From Paenibacillus tianjinensis (GTDB taxonomy: Bacteria > Bacillota > Bacilli > Paenibacillales > Paenibacillaceae), in contig NZ_CP070969.1 in the NCBI RefSeq assembly GCF_017086365.1, positions 248,001 to 312,000 of the forward strand: DNA of 64,000 bases, written 5' to 3'. This document shows, piece by piece, positions 35,648 through 44,464 of the stretch. The notes below the pieces were generated by a model. That model was not told the DNA's origin and did no database searches. It saw only the letters and a list, made by a program, of their open reading frames with translations. Every line of letters starts with the position of its first letter. Position 1 is the stretch's first letter. The position numbers and the translations under genes are program-made.

Positions 35648-36547
35648 ATGATGTTCAAAGAACATGCGGTCAGGCTGGCGATTGCCCCCATCGCCTGGAC
35701 TAATGATGATATGCCTGAACTGGGGCGGAACAATACGTTTGAGCAGTGCATCAGTGAGATGGCCCTGGCCGGATATGAGGGCAGCGAAGTGGGCAACAAA
35801 TATCCGCGTTCTCCGGAGCGGCTGCACCGGGCGCTTGAACTGCGCGGGCTGCAGATTGCCAGCGCCTGGTTCAGTGCCTATCTGACGGCAGGTCCTTATG
35901 AGGAGACGGCGAAAGCTTTTATCGCACACCGTGACTTCCTGCATGAGATGGGAGCCAAAGTAATTGTAGTTTCCGAGCAGGGACGCAGCATCCAAGGGCA
36001 GATGGATACGCCGCTGTTCGCAGCCAAGCCTGTATTTACGGAACGTGAGTGGGCGGTGCTCGCTGAAGGCTTGGGCGGGCTGGGCCGCCTGGCGGCCGAG
36101 AAGGATATGGTGCTTGTCTATCACCATCATATGGGAACCGGAGTGCAGACGGCGGCCGAAATCACCCGGCTGATGGAGCTCACCGATCCCGGCGAGGTAT
36201 CCCTGCTGTTTGATACGGGGCATCTGGCTTTTGCCGGGGAGAATCCTTTGGAGGTGCTGCGCACCCATCTGCCGCGGATTAAGCATGTCCACTTGAAGGA
36301 TGTCCGGCCAGGAGTTGTCCAGCGTGTGATTTCGGATGGGCTCAGCTTCCTGCAGGCGGTAAAAGCAGGAGCGTTCACCGTGCCGGGGGACGGGTGCATT
36401 GCGTTTGCTGAGATTTTTGCCGAGTTGGCAGCGGCATCCTATTCGGGATGGTTTGTGGTGGAAGCGGAGCAGGACCCGGCGCTGGCCGATCCGCTGGAAT
36501 ACGCGATCAAGGCGCGCCGTTATATCCGGGAAGTCAGCGGCTTATAA
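35648..36547 (+). CDS. iolE: Inosose dehydratase
   Basis: The 299-residue TIM-barrel protein has GAGGGG upstream and starts [20 protein letters not shown], where [10 protein letters not shown] is the IolE signature. Further motifs are [38 protein letters not shown] and [13 protein letters not shown], which supply metal ligands. It dehydrates 2-keto-myo-inositol to the diketone used by IolD. It is the last gene of the block, followed by the terminator at 36609. Confidence 0.94.
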   Translation: MMFKEHAVRLAIAPIAWTNDDMPELGRNNTFEQCISEMALAGYEGSEVGNKYPRSPERLHRALELRGLQIASAWFSAYLTAGPYEETAKAFIAHRDFLHEMGAKVIVVSEQGRSIQGQMDTPLFAAKPVFTEREWAVLAEGLGGLGRLAAEKDMVLVYHHHMGTGVQTAAEITRLMELTDPGEVSLLFDTGHLAFAGENPLEVLRTHLPRIKHVHLKDVRPGVVQRVISDGLSFLQAVKAGAFTVPGDGCIAFAEIFAELAAASYSGWFVVEAEQDPALADPLEYAIKARRYIREVSGL

Positions 36548-36608
36548 GCCGCCCGGGCGGTGGAATGGGCGGCTGTGATTTGGCCGGCTTGCCCAGGTGA
36601 ATGTGCAT

Positions 36609-36648
36609 GCGGGGTTGCGCAGCTGCGGCTGTGCTCACCCCGCCTTTT
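36609..36648 (+). terminator. Terminator after iolE
   Basis: GCGGGGT pairs with ACCCCGC, with an inner GCGCAGC/GCTGTGC stem, followed by CTTTTG. The rest of the 403-base gap up to 36950 shows only the promoter below. Confidence 0.7.
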
Positions 36649-36801
36649 GCATTGGTAGGGGCATGTGAACTTCTATCGTTGCGGGGATAAAGGTGTGGAT
36701 TAAGGAGAGAATCTTTGGATTCGGTCCATCCGGATGCTTCATTCGTCAACTCCGGGAACAAGGTTGTTAGGAGAATCCGTCAGCATCCAATATTTTCCCC
36801 G

Positions 36802-36832
36802 TTGGCTGGGCCCAGGGAGCATATGCTATAAT
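36802..36832 (+). promoter_or_regulatory. Promoter of the membrane AraC regulator
   Basis: A perfect extended -10, TGCTATAAT (TATAAT at 36827), has TTGGCT 19 bases before it. It lies about 120 bases before the TTG start at 36951. Confidence 0.5.
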
Positions 36833-36950
36833 GGCAGCAATTCGGACGGGAGCTTCATTTAATTAAGCGAAGCCAAGTTTTTGGGCGGCGTGTGCCTGGA
36901 GCGGCCGGACCGCGGCCTGGTATCCTAACGGTTGTGGAGGGGGTTGTCTA

Positions 36951-39200
36951 TTGTTCCGTACCTGGTATCACCGATTGCTGCTGTCCTATTTCCCTATCTT
37001 TTTGCTAACTGTGACAATCCTGATTTTTGCCTCATTTGTATTTATCAATGACATTTCCCGGATGGAGACCAAAAAGGCGGACCGCATCTCTGCCAGTTAT
37101 CTCATGGATAATGTGGACCGGACGGTCAAAGAGGTCGAACTGTCTGTACTGGAAGCTGCCGAGCGCAGCGATGCCTATAAGCGTTACTTCAATAACCAGG
37201 GTGAAGCAGATACGGGGGCAGTCTATGCTGTAGCCCAGAGTCTGCGCAATCTTATTCATGAATCCTCCTATATTCAATCGATCTATCTATATGACAAAAG
37301 AAATGAAAGCGTTTTAACAGAAACTGGATTGAAGGAGCTTACCGGATTCGTAGACGAAGACTGGATTAGGCATATCACCTCTGGCGTTTTGCCGGAAGGC
37401 TGGCAGCCTGTCAGGGAATATAAATATGAGATCATTCAGCGTACGCCCATACGTGTGCTTACTATAAATAAAGCCATGCCGCTTCCCTTCGGTTCAGGGG
37501 GAGTACTGGTGATCAATATCAAAATGAGCGGAATTGAGCAGCTTGTCGACAGCATGGTCAATCAGCAGCTCTCGTTCCTGACCATTTCCGGCAGCGATGG
37601 GCAGACCGTGTACCGGGCGCATTCGGACAGCGAGGGTTCCATAAGCGGCAAGCTGCTGAACACGCTATATCTGGAGAGGCTCGGCTGGACGTTCTCCAGC
37701 GGAATCAAGGCAGGCAACCTGTTCAGCTGGGTGTCTGTAATTTCCTATCTCTGGGTGGCGATTGCTCTTGGAACCGTCATATGTGCGATTTTTTACCTGG
37801 TCTATGTGACCCGGCGCAATTATAAACCGATCCAGGTCATTATGAACCGGATTGAAGGCCACCAGATTCGCAGGATGGACCAGTCGACGGACCGGCCTGA
37901 CGAAATGATGCTCATTGACGGGGTGCTGGAAGATCTGATCAACAACATGACGGATTATGATAAAAAAAGCAGGGAGAACCTGCTGCTGCAGCGCAGCAAG
38001 CTGTTCACCGATCTGCTGCACAGCGAGCGGCTCGACAATGTCATTCAGCGGCTGGAGGATCTGTCACCGCTTACTGGTGCCGATTCCTCTTCCCGCTTTA
38101 TGGTTGTGCTCAGCGAAATTAACCGCTATGAGCAGGTATTCGAGGACCGCTATACAAGGGGAGATCAGAACACGCTCAAGTTTGCCCTGATGAATGTTTT
38201 TCAGGAATTGGCGCGAAATGCAGAGCTCCAGGGCTGGGCGGAGTGGGTCGGGACGGAGCGGGCAGCGATTCTTTTCCTGGCCACCGGCAGCGATGAGGAA
38301 ATGACCGGCAAGATCCGCCTGTTCGCTGAAGATTGCCGCTCCTGGGTAGAGCAGAATTTGCGGATTTCACTCAGCTTTGGCATCGGCCCGGCTGCAGCCG
38401 GACCGGAGACGATCCGGGAGTCTTATGCAGCAGCCGAACATGTCATGCAGCATAAGCTGCTGATGCATGAGGATATCGCGCTGGCGGAATGCGGGGAAGC
38501 GCGCCAGCCGCTGCTTGAAACGTACAAATATCTGCAGATGATTGCCGAGTTTGTCAAACAGTTCCGGATGTCGAGCGGACAATGGCGGGAGCAGCTGGAG
38601 GGGATTTTTGAAGCGTTTGAACAGGATTTTCTGCAGGATGACGATATCCGTTCACTGATTCAGGCTATGCTGCAGATGCTGAGCCGTGAAGTGGCCGTAA
38701 TGTCGGAGCAGCTGCAGGATGAGCTGTCAGCAGAGAATGCCCGGGTCCGGCTGAAGGGGCTGGAGAAGGCTGACTCCATCGACGAAGTGAAGAGCATTCT
38801 GTTTGAATATTTGACGGAGTTATTCCGTACCTATGTCTCGGCCAGTGAGACCAAGAGCTACCGGGCAATGGTTACCGAGATGAAGAACTATATCGAAGAG
38901 AACTTTGCCAATCCCGATCTGTCCCTGAAGCATTTAAGCGACCGTTTCCAGGTATCCGGCAAGTATGCCAGTTACCTGTTCAAAACCGAATTCAAAATGA
39001 AATTTGTTGATTTCGTTACCGAGCTGCGGATGAAGGAAGCGGAACAGCTGCTGCTGGAGACGGAATCTTCACTGCAGGATATCGCACTCCAGGTGGGCTA
39101 TGCGAATGCGATTACGTTCGGGAGGGTATTTAAACGGGTTGCCGGCATCACGCCGGGCGATTACCGTTCTTTGAAGCGCCGCGGAGCATCCAAGGCCTAA
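36951..39200 (+). CDS. Membrane-anchored AraC-family regulator
   Basis: The 749-residue protein starts at TTG 36951, with GGAGGGGG seven bases upstream. A membrane helix (about 10-32) and another (about 262-285) enclose an extracellular Cache-like sensor. A HAMP-like linker and a cytoplasmic middle region follow, and the last 100 residues carry the AraC double helix-turn-helix (LKHLSDRFQVSGKYASYLFK and LQDIALQVGYANAITFGRVF). This one-protein arrangement senses an external sugar and binds DNA directly. It is common next to LipO-type ABC systems in Paenibacillus relatives, and here it precedes such an operon, its likely target. Confidence 0.9.
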   Translation: MFRTWYHRLLLSYFPIFLLTVTILIFASFVFINDISRMETKKADRISASYLMDNVDRTVKEVELSVLEAAERSDAYKRYFNNQGEADTGAVYAVAQSLRNLIHESSYIQSIYLYDKRNESVLTETGLKELTGFVDEDWIRHITSGVLPEGWQPVREYKYEIIQRTPIRVLTINKAMPLPFGSGGVLVINIKMSGIEQLVDSMVNQQLSFLTISGSDGQTVYRAHSDSEGSISGKLLNTLYLERLGWTFSSGIKAGNLFSWVSVISYLWVAIALGTVICAIFYLVYVTRRNYKPIQVIMNRIEGHQIRRMDQSTDRPDEMMLIDGVLEDLINNMTDYDKKSRENLLLQRSKLFTDLLHSERLDNVIQRLEDLSPLTGADSSSRFMVVLSEINRYEQVFEDRYTRGDQNTLKFALMNVFQELARNAELQGWAEWVGTERAAILFLATGSDEEMTGKIRLFAEDCRSWVEQNLRISLSFGIGPAAAGPETIRESYAAAEHVMQHKLLMHEDIALAECGEARQPLLETYKYLQMIAEFVKQFRMSSGQWREQLEGIFEAFEQDFLQDDDIRSLIQAMLQMLSREVAVMSEQLQDELSAENARVRLKGLEKADSIDEVKSILFEYLTELFRTYVSASETKSYRAMVTEMKNYIEENFANPDLSLKHLSDRFQVSGKYASYLFKTEFKMKFVDFVTELRMKEAEQLLLETESSLQDIALQVGYANAITFGRVFKRVAGITPGDYRSLKRRGASKA

Positions 39201-39288
39201 GGTAAATGTTCTGTTTATGGCTCCATAGCGATACCCGTTCAGCTTGCCGGTCTCGAAAGTGAAACGTCAGGCTCATTCTTTTTAACCA

Positions 39289-39350
39289 AGCCGCATTCCT
39301 GCTAGCAAACCTCCGTCAGGAGCATGCAAACACGGATGCGGCTTCTATTT
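39289..39350 (+). terminator. Terminator after the AraC regulator
   Basis: AGCCGCAT pairs with ATGCGGCT, enclosing a small CTCCgtcaGGAG hairpin, followed by TCTATTTTT. Confidence 0.65.
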
Positions 39351-39360
39351 TTCATGCTTT

Positions 39361-39374
39361 TGAAAGCGGTTTAT
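39361..39374. promoter_or_regulatory. Weak cre-like site
   Basis: TGAAAGCGGTTTAT matches 12 of 14 cre positions, failing at the last two. It lies about 70 bases upstream of the promoter at 39447, so a role is doubtful. Confidence 0.25.
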
Positions 39375-39446
39375 CATACGAAAATAGTTGGTCCGATAAA
39401 CCGGAAGTCCGAATTATTAGCGTTTTTGCAATCGGAAACAGGTTTA

Positions 39447-39476
39447 TTGTCAGGCCTCAGGAGAGTGTGGAATACT
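39447..39476 (+). promoter_or_regulatory. Promoter of the second ABC operon
   Basis: TTGTCA and AATACT are 18 bases apart, leaving a leader of about 145 bases before the ATG at 39631 with no recognised riboswitch. Confidence 0.5.
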
Positions 39477-39630
39477 GTGGTCATCCCGGAACGTTAAGCG
39501 GCCAGGCAGTAAAGGCAGCGTGAGCGTGAAAGCATTCTTTTCTGAAGAAAGGCAGTACGGGAGCTCGGATGTGAGGTTGGGGGATTCATAAAGTCACCAT
39601 TATAGCCGCAGAGGCGAAGGAGATGGCACA

Positions 39631-41244
39631 ATGACAGTGAATGCAAACCAGAAAGTCCTGAAGAAGGTATTGGGAGTCGGATTGAGCGCAGTAATGGGGA
39701 TGTCGCTGCTGGCCGGGTGTTCCTCTAATGCAAACGGAAACGCGAATACCGCGTCAAACGGAGGAACAGCAACTGACGGGGGCAGTAAAGAGCGCGTTAC
39801 GCTGAAGGTGGAAATCTTCGACCGCGGTAACAGCCCTGCGCCTTATACCATTACCAACAACTATCTCTCCAATATGGTGCAGGAACGGTTCGGTGATCCG
39901 AACAACATTGATGTCGAATATGTTCCGGTTCAACGCTCCGAGGAAGTTACGAAGCTGAACGTACTGATGGCCAGCAACACCGATGTGCCTGATATTGTGT
40001 TCACTTATGATTCCAGCGTGTTCTACCGTTACGCCCAGCAGGGCGGTCTGACGGATGTTGGAGCACTGATTGAGGAGCACGGGCCGAATCTGAAAAAATT
40101 CCTCGGTGAGGATACCCTGGCATTCGGGCAGCTCGACGGGAAGCAGATGTCCATTCCGGGTAAGCGGGCGATTACAGGCCGCTACAGCTCCTACATCCGT
40201 CAGGATTGGCTGGATAAGCTGGGCTTGCCGGTGCCGACAACAACAGATGAGCTATACACTACTTTGAAAGCGTTTAAAGATAAAGATCCGGGCGGCCTCG
40301 GCAGCAAAAATATTCCGATGGGCATGGCGCTCGCTCCGGCCCAGTTCGAGACACTCATCTATTCCTTCATCAAACCGATAAAGGGCGATCTGACCTACGG
40401 CCAGCGCTATGAGCTGCCGCTGCATGAAGGCTTCAAGGATGCGATGCAGTTCCTGAACAAGCTCTACAATGAAGGGCTGGTCAGCCAGGACTTCAGCTTG
40501 GATGAAGATAAAACGCAGCTGGCAAAGGATGTCCAGAACGGCAATGTCGGCTACTGGTCTGAAGATGTGGACAATATCTTCTACGCAGAAGGTACACTTG
40601 ATAATCTCTACAAAAATGTACCGGGCAGCAAAGTGACGGCGGCAGACGTCCTGACCAACGCCAATGAGGGCAACAAGCATATTAAATCGCGTTATGCCTC
40701 GAACGGGATGTACATCATGATCCCTAAGAGCAGTAAACGTGCGGTGGAAGCCATTAAATATCTGGACTGGATGGCTTCGGACAATAATCTGATCGATATC
40801 TACAGCGGGGTTGAAGGTGAAAACTATGATCTGGTTGACGGTATACCGGTAGTCAAAGCGGATGTTGCCCAAGAGTTTGCTGACCGTCTGTTCAATGCAG
40901 GCGACATGGCGATCATCTCAAACGGTAAAAACATTGGCGACCAGGCAACCAATGAAAAAGCATGGATCAGCGGCTTCCCTGAACGAAACCAGGAAATGCT
41001 GAAGCAATCCATTGATATTGCCAACACTGATACGGTTGGGCCTATCGTCTTCGGTAAACCGATTGAAGCGGAATCCAAGTACGGGACTACCCTCAATGAC
41101 AAGCTGGCTGTAATTATCGTTAAGACAGCTATGGCTAAGCCAGAGCAGTTCGAAGCGGTTTACGAGCAGGAAATGAAGGACTTCATGTCCCTGGGCGGAA
41201 CCAAGCTGAAAGAAGAGCTGGAAGCAGCACTTAAGGATTTGTAA
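39631..41244 (+). CDS. Sugar-binding lipoprotein, LipO type
   Basis: The 537-residue protein has AAGGAG upstream of the ATG. Its signal peptide ends in the lipobox MSLLAGC, so it is lipid-anchored outside the membrane. It belongs to the large family 1 binding proteins of the LplA/LipO type, longer than the usual 430 residues, with VPDIVFTYDSSVFYRYAQQG and KYLDWMASDNNLIDIYSGVEG. It feeds the permeases at 41329 and 42256. The ligand is unknown; LipO relatives serve complex plant oligosaccharides. A terminator directly after it reduces permease expression. Confidence 0.92.
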   Translation: MTVNANQKVLKKVLGVGLSAVMGMSLLAGCSSNANGNANTASNGGTATDGGSKERVTLKVEIFDRGNSPAPYTITNNYLSNMVQERFGDPNNIDVEYVPVQRSEEVTKLNVLMASNTDVPDIVFTYDSSVFYRYAQQGGLTDVGALIEEHGPNLKKFLGEDTLAFGQLDGKQMSIPGKRAITGRYSSYIRQDWLDKLGLPVPTTTDELYTTLKAFKDKDPGGLGSKNIPMGMALAPAQFETLIYSFIKPIKGDLTYGQRYELPLHEGFKDAMQFLNKLYNEGLVSQDFSLDEDKTQLAKDVQNGNVGYWSEDVDNIFYAEGTLDNLYKNVPGSKVTAADVLTNANEGNKHIKSRYASNGMYIMIPKSSKRAVEAIKYLDWMASDNNLIDIYSGVEGENYDLVDGIPVVKADVAQEFADRLFNAGDMAIISNGKNIGDQATNEKAWISGFPERNQEMLKQSIDIANTDTVGPIVFGKPIEAESKYGTTLNDKLAVIIVKTAMAKPEQFEAVYEQEMKDFMSLGGTKLKEELEAALKDL

Positions 41245-41269
41245 GCATCATAAATAAATATAAAAAGGG

Positions 41270-41307
41270 AACCGGAGGGAGCTGGTACGCCGCTCCGTCC
41301 GGTTTTT
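41270..41307 (+). terminator. Internal terminator within the ABC operon
   Basis: ACCGGAGGGAGC pairs with GCTCCGTCCGGT (one mismatch) and is followed by TTTTT. It lies between the binding-protein and permease genes, so only part of the transcripts would continue. Confidence 0.85.
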
Positions 41308-41328
41308 CTTCCCAAGGAGGGAACCGGC

Positions 41329-42231
41329 TTGAGTAAAGTCAGCTACTTGAAGCGGTATTGGCAAATGTACGCGCTGCTTTCACTGCCACTCATTTACTTC
41401 ATTATCTTCCGTTACGGGCCGATGTACGGTGTGCAGATTGCCTTTAAGGATTTTAATCTGTTTCAGGGAATCGGCGGCAGTGAGTGGATCGGGTTCGACG
41501 CATTCCGCGAAGTGTTTAACATGAGAGAGTTTTACACCTCACTGCGCAACACCTTTATGCTCAATTTTCTGGATCTGGTAGTCTCTTTCCCGGCCCCTAT
41601 TATTCTGGCAATTATGCTGTATGAAATTAAGAGTGCCTGGTTCAAAAAGATTTCGCAAACTATTCTTTACATTCCTCACTTCATCTCCTGGGTTATTATC
41701 GGGGGGATTGTCTATCAGTTGTTCGGCAACCAGTCCGGTATGATTAACGAGGTACTGCAAGGTCTGGGGCTGAACCCGATTCCTTTTCTGACTGAAAAAG
41801 GTCCATGGCTCGTAACTTACCTGTTCACAGGGGTCTGGCAGAGCGCCGGCTGGGGAACAATTCTCTATCTGGCAGCACTAACCGGCGTAAACAGAGAGCT
41901 GTTTGAAGCAGCTGAGGTTGACGGAGCAACACGGATGAAGAAGATCTGGTATATTACGCTGCCAAGCATTAAGCCGACGATCGTTACCTTGCTCATTCTC
42001 AATCTTGGTAAAATGGTCAGCATCGGCTTCGACCGCCCATATGTTATCGGCAATACGGCGGTACGTGAATATTCCGATGTGCTGAGTACCTTTGTATACC
42101 GGATCGGCCTTGAATCCGGCCAGTACACACTGGCTACCGTAGTCGGATTGTTCCAGGCTGTGGTCGGTCTTGTATTCATTCTTGGCTCCAACTATATTTC
42201 GAAAAAAATGACCGGAAACGGTATTATCTGA
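41329..42231 (+). CDS. Sugar ABC transporter permease, LplB type
   Basis: The 300-residue protein starts at TTG 41329, with AAGGAGGG upstream. It has about six membrane helices, the typical opening LPLIYFIIFRYGPMYGVQIAFK, and the EAA loop FEAAEVDGATRMKKIWYITL. It forms the import channel with the next permease for the sugar delivered by the LipO protein. No ATPase gene is in this operon. Confidence 0.92.
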   Translation: MSKVSYLKRYWQMYALLSLPLIYFIIFRYGPMYGVQIAFKDFNLFQGIGGSEWIGFDAFREVFNMREFYTSLRNTFMLNFLDLVVSFPAPIILAIMLYEIKSAWFKKISQTILYIPHFISWVIIGGIVYQLFGNQSGMINEVLQGLGLNPIPFLTEKGPWLVTYLFTGVWQSAGWGTILYLAALTGVNRELFEAAEVDGATRMKKIWYITLPSIKPTIVTLLILNLGKMVSIGFDRPYVIGNTAVREYSDVLSTFVYRIGLESGQYTLATVVGLFQAVVGLVFILGSNYISKKMTGNGII

Positions 42232-42255
42232 TAAAGAAGAAGGAGGCGGAGTACT

Positions 42256-43128
42256 ATGAGTGAACGTACTTCAAACCGGATATTTGAAATTGTCATTGTT
42301 ACCTGTGTAGCCTTGTTCGTTCTGTTCTGCCTGGCTCCGTTCTTGCATGTTATTGCAGTATCACTCAGCTCCAACCGTGCTATTACTTCCGGTGAAGTTA
42401 CGATTTTTCCGATTGAATTGAACTGGAATGCCTATATTCAGGTATTCTCGGATAATGCAATGATCCGCTCCCTGGGCTATACGGTGATACTTACAGCTGC
42501 AACAACTGCACTGTGTATGCTCTTCACCATTGCCGCAGCCTATCCATTGACCAAGGGGTACCTGAAGGGCCGTAAGACATTTATGGTTATTATCATTATT
42601 ACCATGTTCTTCAGCGGAGGGATTATTCCTGAATATTTGCTGATGCGCGACCTGCGCCTGCTCGATTCCACCTGGGCACTTATCCTTCCCGGACTGGTCA
42701 GTCCGTTTAACCTGATTATCCTGATCTCCTTCTTCAACAACATTCCTCAGAGTCTGGAAGAGTCGGCCGAGATCGACGGCAGCTCTTTCTTCCGTACACT
42801 GGTAAGCATCGTCCTGCCGCTGTCCATGCCTGTGCTGGCTACGCTGGCCCTCTTCTATGCAGTCGGCAGATGGAACGGGTTCCAGGATGCGCTGATGTAT
42901 ATCAACAGCCCTGAACTGTACCCGCTGCAGCTCAAGCTGTTCCAGATGGTACAGAACAACATGGTCTCCGAGCTGACACAAATGGAGGGGGCAAGCCGCA
43001 CTGCGCTGACTCCGGAAAGCCTCAAGGCGGCGACGGTTATCTTCGCTACGGTGCCGATTCTGCTTGTCTATCCGTGGCTGCAGAAGTATTTTGTCAGCGG
43101 TGTTATGCTGGGTGCCGTTAAGGGTTAA
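42256..43128 (+). CDS. Sugar ABC transporter permease, YtcP type
   Basis: The 290-residue protein has AGGAGG upstream of its ATG, 25 bases after the first permease. It has six membrane helices, GGIIPEYLLMRDLRLLDS, and the EAA loop ESAEIDGSSFFRTL, and ends VSGVMLGAVKG, the standard terminus of YtcP-like permeases. It pairs with the LplB-type permease. Confidence 0.93.
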   Translation: MSERTSNRIFEIVIVTCVALFVLFCLAPFLHVIAVSLSSNRAITSGEVTIFPIELNWNAYIQVFSDNAMIRSLGYTVILTAATTALCMLFTIAAAYPLTKGYLKGRKTFMVIIIITMFFSGGIIPEYLLMRDLRLLDSTWALILPGLVSPFNLIILISFFNNIPQSLEESAEIDGSSFFRTLVSIVLPLSMPVLATLALFYAVGRWNGFQDALMYINSPELYPLQLKLFQMVQNNMVSELTQMEGASRTALTPESLKAATVIFATVPILLVYPWLQKYFVSGVMLGAVKG

Positions 43129-43172
43129 AGCTAACGGCTGCTCAGGCAAAGAACAGAAAGGAGAACAAGGCT

Positions 43173-44117
43173 GTGGAAGACAAAGGAGCATTCTCATTCT
43201 CAACCTGCTGGAATATTAAGCGGCATACGGAAGGCAGCGGCATGCTGCGGGAAATCCGTGAGCTTGGCTTCCGGCGGGTGGAGCTGAACTATAATGTCAC
43301 CGAAGCAATGCTGACGACGATTGAGCCGATGATCGAGCGGGGGGAAATCGGCATCTCCAGTGTTCACAACACCTTCCCTCACGTTCCCGATCCTGATTAC
43401 GGTACGGATTCCGTGCTGCTGGGCTTCGGGGATGAGACGAAGCGGCAGCGGGCGGTGGAGCTGCTGGTCCGTTCGGCTGAGTACGCCCAGCGCTACGGCG
43501 GTGAGGCCGTGGTGGTGCATCCCGGCGAAGTGCCTTTTCCGAATGATATCGCCAAGGAGCTGGAGCAGCTCTACAGCGGACAAGGCAGGGATTCGGAGGC
43601 GTACCGCAGCAAGTGGGCGGAGCTGCTGGAACGGCGGGAGGCTTATAGCGCCAGCTATGTGCAGACAATTATCCGCAGCCTGGATGAAGTATGCAACCGC
43701 GCGGCCTCCAAGGGCTTAAACGTCCGCTTTGGAATCGAGACACGCTCCCGGCCGCAGCAGATTCCAACGCTCGCAGAAGCCAAAACAATAATAAGCGCGT
43801 TAAAGGGTGCACCTGTCGGCATCTGGTATGACACCGGACACGCCATCATGATGGACCGGATGGGCTTGTACGACAGTATAGGAGAGATGGAAGGACTGAT
43901 GGATGATATTGTGGGCGTTCACGTCCATGAGACCATTGGCCTCTCCGACCACTGGTGTCCCTATGTGAACAGCGGGAATATGGATTTCTATGATGCCTAT
44001 TTGCCGATGATTGAGCGGGCGCAGGTCAAGGTGTATGAGCTGAAGGCGGCCTGCCGGCCGGAGGATATCCATGAGAGCCACCGCCTGCTTACGGCTAAGC
44101 TGGCGGGCAGGGGGTAG
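43173..44117 (+). CDS. Sugar isomerase/epimerase-like TIM barrel protein
   Basis: The 314-residue protein starts at GTG 43173, with AAAGGAG nine bases upstream. The xylose-isomerase-like fold is indicated by RRVELNYNVTE, VVVHPGEVPF, FGIETRSRPQQIPT, GIWYDTGHAIMM and IVGVHVHETIGLSDHWCP, which supply acidic and His metal ligands at the usual strand ends. It probably isomerises or epimerises the sugar taken up by the ABC system before it, 44 bases upstream in the same operon. The exact reaction cannot be told. Confidence 0.82.
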   Translation: MEDKGAFSFSTCWNIKRHTEGSGMLREIRELGFRRVELNYNVTEAMLTTIEPMIERGEIGISSVHNTFPHVPDPDYGTDSVLLGFGDETKRQRAVELLVRSAEYAQRYGGEAVVVHPGEVPFPNDIAKELEQLYSGQGRDSEAYRSKWAELLERREAYSASYVQTIIRSLDEVCNRAASKGLNVRFGIETRSRPQQIPTLAEAKTIISALKGAPVGIWYDTGHAIMMDRMGLYDSIGEMEGLMDDIVGVHVHETIGLSDHWCPYVNSGNMDFYDAYLPMIERAQVKVYELKAACRPEDIHESHRLLTAKLAGRG

Positions 44118-44163
44118 GCGGCATGCTGAGGCGGAGGATAAGCTGAGTGAGGAAGACTGGATT

Positions 44164-44450
44164 ATGAGCGATGAAGACCGCAAGCTGGCTATCCGGTATG
44201 CCCCGTGCTTATGGTTTGACCGGAACGAGCCGTTTTTCCCGGCCCGCTTCGGCGTAACGGTACTACGGGAGGACGGGGAGTCCCCCTCCTTCCGGCGCAG
44301 CCTGAACGTGAGCCGTCCCAAAGTGAAGGCGTGGAATACGCGATATATTACGATTATGATATCCAGCAGTCCCGGACGTATCCGCAGGGAGCTGGACCGG
44401 CTGTAGATAAGTATACGAGGTCCAGTTATGATACAAGAAATGATTCTTAA
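44164..44450 (+). pseudogene. Decayed remnant of a conserved hypothetical gene
   Basis: An ATG at 44164, with GAGGA upstream, opens MSDEDRKLAIRYAPCLWFDR and continues NEPFFPARFGVTVLREDGES PSFRR. Around 44310-44330 sense moves to another frame, which reads VEYAIYYDYDIQ before turning into low-sense sequence and stopping at 44450. The two halves look like the start of one larger protein, so it has a frameshift and has lost its 3-prime part. I recall proteins with similar FDRNEPF and YAIYWDWDIQ motifs but cannot name a function. It lies inside the ABC operon and appears dead. Confidence 0.55.
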
Positions 44451-44464
44451 TGGAGGGAACCATC

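Noticed and set aside
34898..36292. 464-codon minus-strand frame across iolD and iolE
   Set aside because: It overlaps two well-identified enzymes and shows no domain of its own.
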